Below are positions 62,726 through 64,000 of a stretch of 64,000 bases of DNA, in pieces (the first letter of the stretch is position 1; the number at the start of each line of letters is the position of its first letter). Under the pieces are notes generated by a model. The model searched no databases. It saw only the letters and a list, made by a program, of their open reading frames with translations, and was not told where the DNA came from. Source of the stretch: Paramyrothecium sp. XJ0827. Lineage: Eukaryota > Ascomycota > Sordariomycetes > Hypocreales > Stachybotryaceae. The stretch lies in contig JAJFPB010000011.1 of the NCBI GenBank assembly GCA_020881915.1, positions 2,106,086-2,170,085 on the forward strand. The letters run 5' to 3'. Made by a program: the position numbers and the translations under genes.

Positions 62726-64000
62726 CTGTGCGCCTTTGTATGGGTGCTATGGGGAAAACACAGAGTTTCTGCCTTTGAAGCCCTCTATCTTGAAATGATA
62801 GCACTGGTATAACACGGTATGGTGTAGAGCCCTATCCAGGATATAAGGTTCGTCGACTACGGCCTCCTATATGCACTGTAGGATATCTCAAGAGAAGGAC
62901 GTGATTTGTGTCTGAATAATCCCAACGGGCTTCTCGTATCGATTGGCAGGCTATATACGCAGCTTGTGAATGAAAGGACCTCATACAGGTGAACGCTAAG
63001 TTAGTCAATGTGAATCAGGTGTGGCTCTATCTTAACATTAGTCACACAAGGTCTCGGGCTGAGGAAAATGTGAATGTGGACGGCCGCTTGAAAGCGACCA
63101 AGCACTAAACCACAGCTGAGGTGAGTTCTGCACAACTGCCAAAGTCTTCGACTTTACATATCCCGATAAGCTGAATACATCAATTATTTCCAGTTTTTTT
63201 TTTTATTCTTTATATGTTTTATCTTATCAGTAGCTTCATTTCAAAATGCATTCAGTCATTCAATTTGGCGGGAGAAAGACTCAGTAGGTCGGGGCTGTAC
63301 TAGCGTTGAAACCTTCAATTCGATCCTGTACTCCTGCTACTTGGCTTGCGCGTCTTAGATCTCAATAGGTGATGGTCTGCATCTCTTGCGTAGCTCGTAC
63401 CTGGACTGGCCACGGACGGAGAAGTTGTGCCTGTGTGGGTCCTCTTGGCGTGTAGAGCCACGCATGGCCCGGTGGTCCCTTTCTCTTGTAGCTCTTTTTC
63501 TTGCAGTCTTGACGCCTGGTCCAACAAGAACGTACGTAAACCAAAAGGCCGCTGAGACATACAAAAAATGACAATACTGGCGGGTAACAGGGCCATGCTG
63601 ACAAGATGGAAAGCATTGGGCAAAGCGCTTTTATTTAACTACATCACAAAAGCAATCCCAGGACCATTTCAGTATGGCCCATTCTTTGGAAAGGTCAATC
63701 ACTCTGATTTTAGCGGTATTGAGCCCATATTAATGAGTTGCCTTGAAACTGAATGGCCCGTTAAAAATAGAGTCTTCCAGCCCCCCCTCCCTTTCTCCTT
63801 TTTAAAATCATACACTAAAAACATGGCGACTGGCAAAACCCACCCTACCAGCATTTCCTTAATAGTTCGGATATACAGGAGGGATCTCATAATCTAACGG
63901 TTTGTTTCTAGATCCAGATTATGAACGCATGAATAATAGATTGCTAATGTTGATTTACTAACGCGAGGATGTTCTGTGATTCGAAATTAGTTGAACACCG
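62726..64000. other. Terminal 1.3 kb without a confident gene
   Basis: Frames overlap near 63315-63897 on both strands. One minus-strand frame begins with a hydrophobic stretch (VSMALLPASIVIFCMS) followed by basic residues. None shows a family. A gene might continue beyond the window. Confidence 0.4.

Noticed and set aside
1..64000. tRNA, rRNA or CRISPR features
   Set aside because: No cloverleaf-like sequence with a proper T-arm, no rRNA blocks and no regularly spaced repeat-spacer array was found by eye. A tRNA scan could still find a missed gene.
1..64000. RIP-type mutation as the cause of transposon decay
   Set aside because: The LINE keeps a 994-codon frame and the copia damage is mostly indels. 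There is no heavy C-to-T and AT bias across the elements.

Overview
This window reads as accessory-rich nuclear DNA of a filamentous ascomycete (Pezizomycotina, probably a sordariomycete). The evidence is short introns (about 47-130 nt) with GT..AG ends and CTRAC-like branch sites, and typical fungal families: a PTH11/rhodopsin-type receptor, SUR7-like membrane proteins, F-box proteins, an AA11 LPMO, a P450, a DHA-type MFS transporter and a Tad-like LINE. The genus cannot be told from the sequence alone.

Layout. 1-4.5 kb: no confident gene. 4.5-7 kb: two unrecognised proteins. 7.7-13.9 kb: a degenerate Ty1/copia retrotransposon with identical 141-bp LTRs that cuts off a RING-patatin gene (13.9-15.8 kb). 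16.5-17.9 kb: a terpene synthase-like gene. 18.8-20.9 kb: two F-box genes. 21.2 kb: a Cys-rich fragment. 22.0-23.3 kb: a JmjC-like gene. 24.5-30.5 kb: a four-span membrane protein, a coiled-coil protein, a small secreted protein and an unknown gene. 31.6-34.5 kb: a piggyBac-like element inside an acidic Asp/Ser-rich host gene. 35.2 kb: an AA11 LPMO. 37.0-43.9 kb: a cyclin gene split near its 3' end by a 5.7-kb LINE with a 14-bp target-site duplication. 44.8 kb: a tiny 69-bp LINE-tail insertion. 45.1-48.6 kb: an SDR and a seven-exon P450. 48.9-56 kb: a SUR7-like protein, small unknown genes, a short CDC25-like phosphatase, a small secreted protein and an RRM protein. 59.1-60.9 kb: an MFS transporter. 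61.4-62.7 kb: a PTH11-type receptor.

The main theme is transposon damage to host genes. Three elements of three classes (copia LTR, piggyBac DNA transposon, LINE) each interrupt a host coding sequence. For the LINE and the piggyBac the host reading frame resumes, in frame, on the far side, so the empty-site genes can be inferred. For the copia the far side of the patatin gene is absent and there is no target-site duplication, which suggests a rearrangement. The SDR, P450, MFS transporter and terpene cyclase could serve secondary metabolism, but they are not one tight cluster.

All splice models here were derived by eye from splice signals, phase and family resemblance. No homology search was run.
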